Shown here: in pieces, positions 5,968 through 7,180 of the stretch
Position numbering within the stretch: position 1 is the stretch's first letter
Layout: each line of letters opens with the position of its first letter
Origin: an uncultured Phycisphaerales bacterium
GTDB lineage: Bacteria > Planctomycetota > Phycisphaerae > WQYP01
DNA: 7,180 nucleotides
Direction: 5' to 3'
NCBI GenBank assembly: GCA_937901265.1
Contig: CALCHA010000141.1
Span: 1 to 7,180 of the forward strand
Program-made: the position numbers and the translations under genes
Notes under the pieces: model-generated
What the model saw: only the letters and a program-made list of their open reading frames with translations
Databases searched by the model: none
Told to the model about the DNA's origin: nothing

Positions 5968-6036
5968 ATGAGATCGACCGCGCCTTCGTCGCGGCGCCAC
6001 AGAAGCAACATCGGCGGCCACAAACGCCGCAACTGA
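5968..6036 (+). CDS. Possible short leader ORF (22 aa) coupled to sdhA
   Basis: An ATG at 5968 opens a 22-codon frame ending at TGA 6034-6036. It is preceded by GGGGA (5958-5962), 5 nt before the ATG. The predicted peptide begins MRSTAPSSRRHRSNIGGHKR and is very basic (six Arg, one Lys, two His), with no acidic or strongly hydrophobic part. Its stop codon overlaps the GAGGG that serves as the sdhA ribosome binding site, the arrangement expected of a translationally coupled leader. A small stem (CCGCG 5978-5982 with CGCGG 5990-5994) lies inside it. No family is recognised and it may be a chance frame in the 114-bp spacer. Confidence 0.3.
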   Translation: MRSTAPSSRRHRSNIGGHKRRN

Positions 6037-6039
6037 GGG
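6035..6039 (+). promoter_or_regulatory. Ribosome binding site of sdhA
   Basis: GAGGG is the only good Shine-Dalgarno-like tract before the ATG at 6051. The 11-nt spacing is slightly long. It overlaps the stop codon of the short ORF at 5968-6036. Confidence 0.5.
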
Positions 6040-6050
6040 TTTCAACGCAT

Positions 6051-7180
6051 ATGTCACAGCAACGGGTAATCGTGGTCGGCGGGGGTTTGGCCGGGTTGGC
6101 GACGACGATGAAGCTCGCGGAGGAGGGGGTGCACGTCGATCTCTTTTCGCTGGTGCCGGTGAAACGGTCGCATTCGGTGTGTGCCCAGGGGGGCATCAAC
6201 GCGTGCAACGAAGTCGCGCGGCAGCAGGGCTATTCCGAGTTTGAGCATTGCCGCGAAACGCTGCTGGGCGGCGACTTCCTGGCCAACCAGCCCCCCGTCA
6301 TGGAAATGGCCGCGATGGCCCCGGGCGTCATCAACCTGCTCGACCGGTTGGGCGTCCCGTTCAATCGCACCGCAGAGGGCAACCGCGACCTGCGGCTCTT
6401 CGGCGGCAGCCTCTTCAAGCGGACCCACTTCGCCGGTGCCACCACCGGCCAGCAACTGCTCTACGCGTTGGACGAGCAGGTCCGCCGCTGGGAGGTCTCG
6501 GGGCTGGTGACCAAATATGAGTTCTGGGATTTCCTCGCCCCGGTGCGCAACGATGAAGGCCGCTGCGTGGGAATCGTGGCGCAGAATCTGCGGACGATGC
6601 AGATTCGCTCCTTCCGCGGGGCGGCCGTCGTCATGGCGACGGGCGGCAATGGCCTGATCTTCGGGCAGAGCACGATGTCGACGATCTGCACGGGCTCGGC
6701 GGCGGCGCGCTGCTATTTTGCGGGCGCGCGGCTGGCGAACTCGGAGTTCGTGCAGGTGCACCCCACCGCCATCCCGGGCGAAGACAAGTGCCGTCTGATG
6801 AGTGAATCCGCCCGCGGCGAAGGCGGGCGCGGGTGGGTGCCGAAGAAAAAGGGCGATTCGCGCCACGCCAACGACATCCCCGACGAAGAGCGCGACTATT
6901 TCCTCGAACGCATTTATCCCAAGTATGGCAACATCGTCACGCGCGATATCGCGACGCGCGAAATCTACTACATCTGCGAACAGGGCTACGGAATCGGGGG
7001 CGGGCAGATGGTCTACCTGGACCTGACCGAAAGGGCGACGGGAATTCCCTATGCCACCCTGAAGCGCAAGCTCGGGGGCATCCTCGAGATCTACGAAAAG
7101 TTCGTCGGGGTTGATCCGCTGCTGGAGCCGATGAAAATTTATCCGGCGATCCACTACTCCATGGGGGGGCTCTGGGCCGA
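6051..7180 (+). CDS. sdhA: Succinate dehydrogenase flavoprotein subunit, partial: C-terminus lies beyond the right edge
   Basis: The visible 376 residues are the catalytic FAD subunit of a B-type succinate dehydrogenase/fumarate reductase, which interconverts succinate and fumarate on the cytoplasmic face of the membrane. The dinucleotide-binding VIVVGGGLAGLA (6-17) opens the protein. RSHSVCAQGGINA (39-51) holds H41, the expected site of covalent FAD attachment. Further on are ATTGQQLLYALDEQVRRWEV, the MATGGNG flavin motif, HPTAIPG with H237, SESARGEGG (251-259) with R255 at the position of the catalytic arginine, TRDIATRE, and HYSMGG with H368 matching the second substrate-binding histidine. 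All key residues present in the visible part are intact. Roughly the last third, including the C-terminal helical domain, is missing. Order sdhC-sdhA predicts sdhB next. The sequence style (SHSVCAQGGIN, KYEFWDFLAPV) resembles planctomycete and related SdhA from memory. Confidence 0.96.
   Translation, partial: MSQQRVIVVGGGLAGLATTMKLAEEGVHVDLFSLVPVKRSHSVCAQGGINACNEVARQQGYSEFEHCRETLLGGDFLANQPPVMEMAAMAPGVINLLDRLGVPFNRTAEGNRDLRLFGGSLFKRTHFAGATTGQQLLYALDEQVRRWEVSGLVTKYEFWDFLAPVRNDEGRCVGIVAQNLRTMQIRSFRGAAVVMATGGNGLIFGQSTMSTICTGSAAARCYFAGARLANSEFVQVHPTAIPGEDKCRLMSESARGEGGRGWVPKKKGDSRHANDIPDEERDYFLERIYPKYGNIVTRDIATREIYYICEQGYGIGGGQMVYLDLTERATGIPYATLKRKLGGILEIYEKFVGVDPLLEPMKIYPAIHYSMGGLWA

Noticed and set aside
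4967..5971. 334-codon plus-strand open frame overlapping sdhC
   Set aside because: It is out of frame with sdhC, which has an optimal ribosome binding site and clear cytochrome b558 motifs. The alternative product is Gly/Arg/His-rich noise.
6054..7154. 366-codon minus-strand open frame opposite sdhA
   Set aside because: sdhA on the plus strand is unambiguous. Long antisense frames are expected opposite strongly biased GC-rich genes.
1..7180. Search for mobile elements, CRISPR arrays, tRNA/rRNA genes, long repeats and defence genes
   Set aside because: None was seen by eye. The genes are housekeeping or envelope types with uniform GC-rich coding, so there is no sign of an island.

Overview
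This GC-rich bacterial window is densely coded. It holds seven protein genes, two of them cut by the window edges, and one possible very short ORF. There are no RNA genes, insertion sequences, CRISPR arrays or long repeats, and no gap between genes exceeds about 115 bp. Gene content and style suggest a Gram-negative bacterium. The B-type (cytochrome b558) succinate dehydrogenase, the SdhA sequence style and the divergent HD-GYP protein look closest to Planctomycetota or the wider PVC group. That placement is from memory of the families, not from a search.

Left part (1-3119): a truncated GT39/ArnT-like membrane glycosyltransferase runs leftward off the window (1482 to 1). It is divergent from a rightward pair: a seven-helix Bax inhibitor-1/YbhL-type membrane protein (1573-2292) and, 5 nt later, a classical short-chain dehydrogenase/reductase (2298-3119). 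The 90-bp divergent spacer carries a good sigma70-like promoter for the rightward pair and a possible leaderless promoter for the glycosyltransferase.

Middle (3144-4951): an HD-GYP-type protein on the minus strand converges on the SDR with only 24 bp between the stop codons. Its HD metal-binding pair reads Met-Asp instead of His-Asp, so its phosphodiesterase activity is in doubt. A small lipoprotein with a carboxypeptidase-regulatory-like (beta-sandwich) domain is divergent from it (4562-4951).

Right part (4952-7180): the start of a succinate dehydrogenase operon, with sdhC (di-heme cytochrome b558 anchor, GTG start) followed by sdhA (flavoprotein, cut by the right edge). sdhB is expected just outside the window. 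The sdhC leader has a promoter-like TTGCCG-N17-TAGGAT and a 9-bp-stem hairpin with a purine-rich loop. The 114-bp sdhC-sdhA spacer holds a possible 22-codon basic leader peptide whose stop codon overlaps the sdhA ribosome binding site.

Most of the window is ordinary housekeeping. No clear novel multi-gene system is visible. The points worth a second look are the altered HD-GYP active site, the structured sdhC leader and the small ORF before sdhA.
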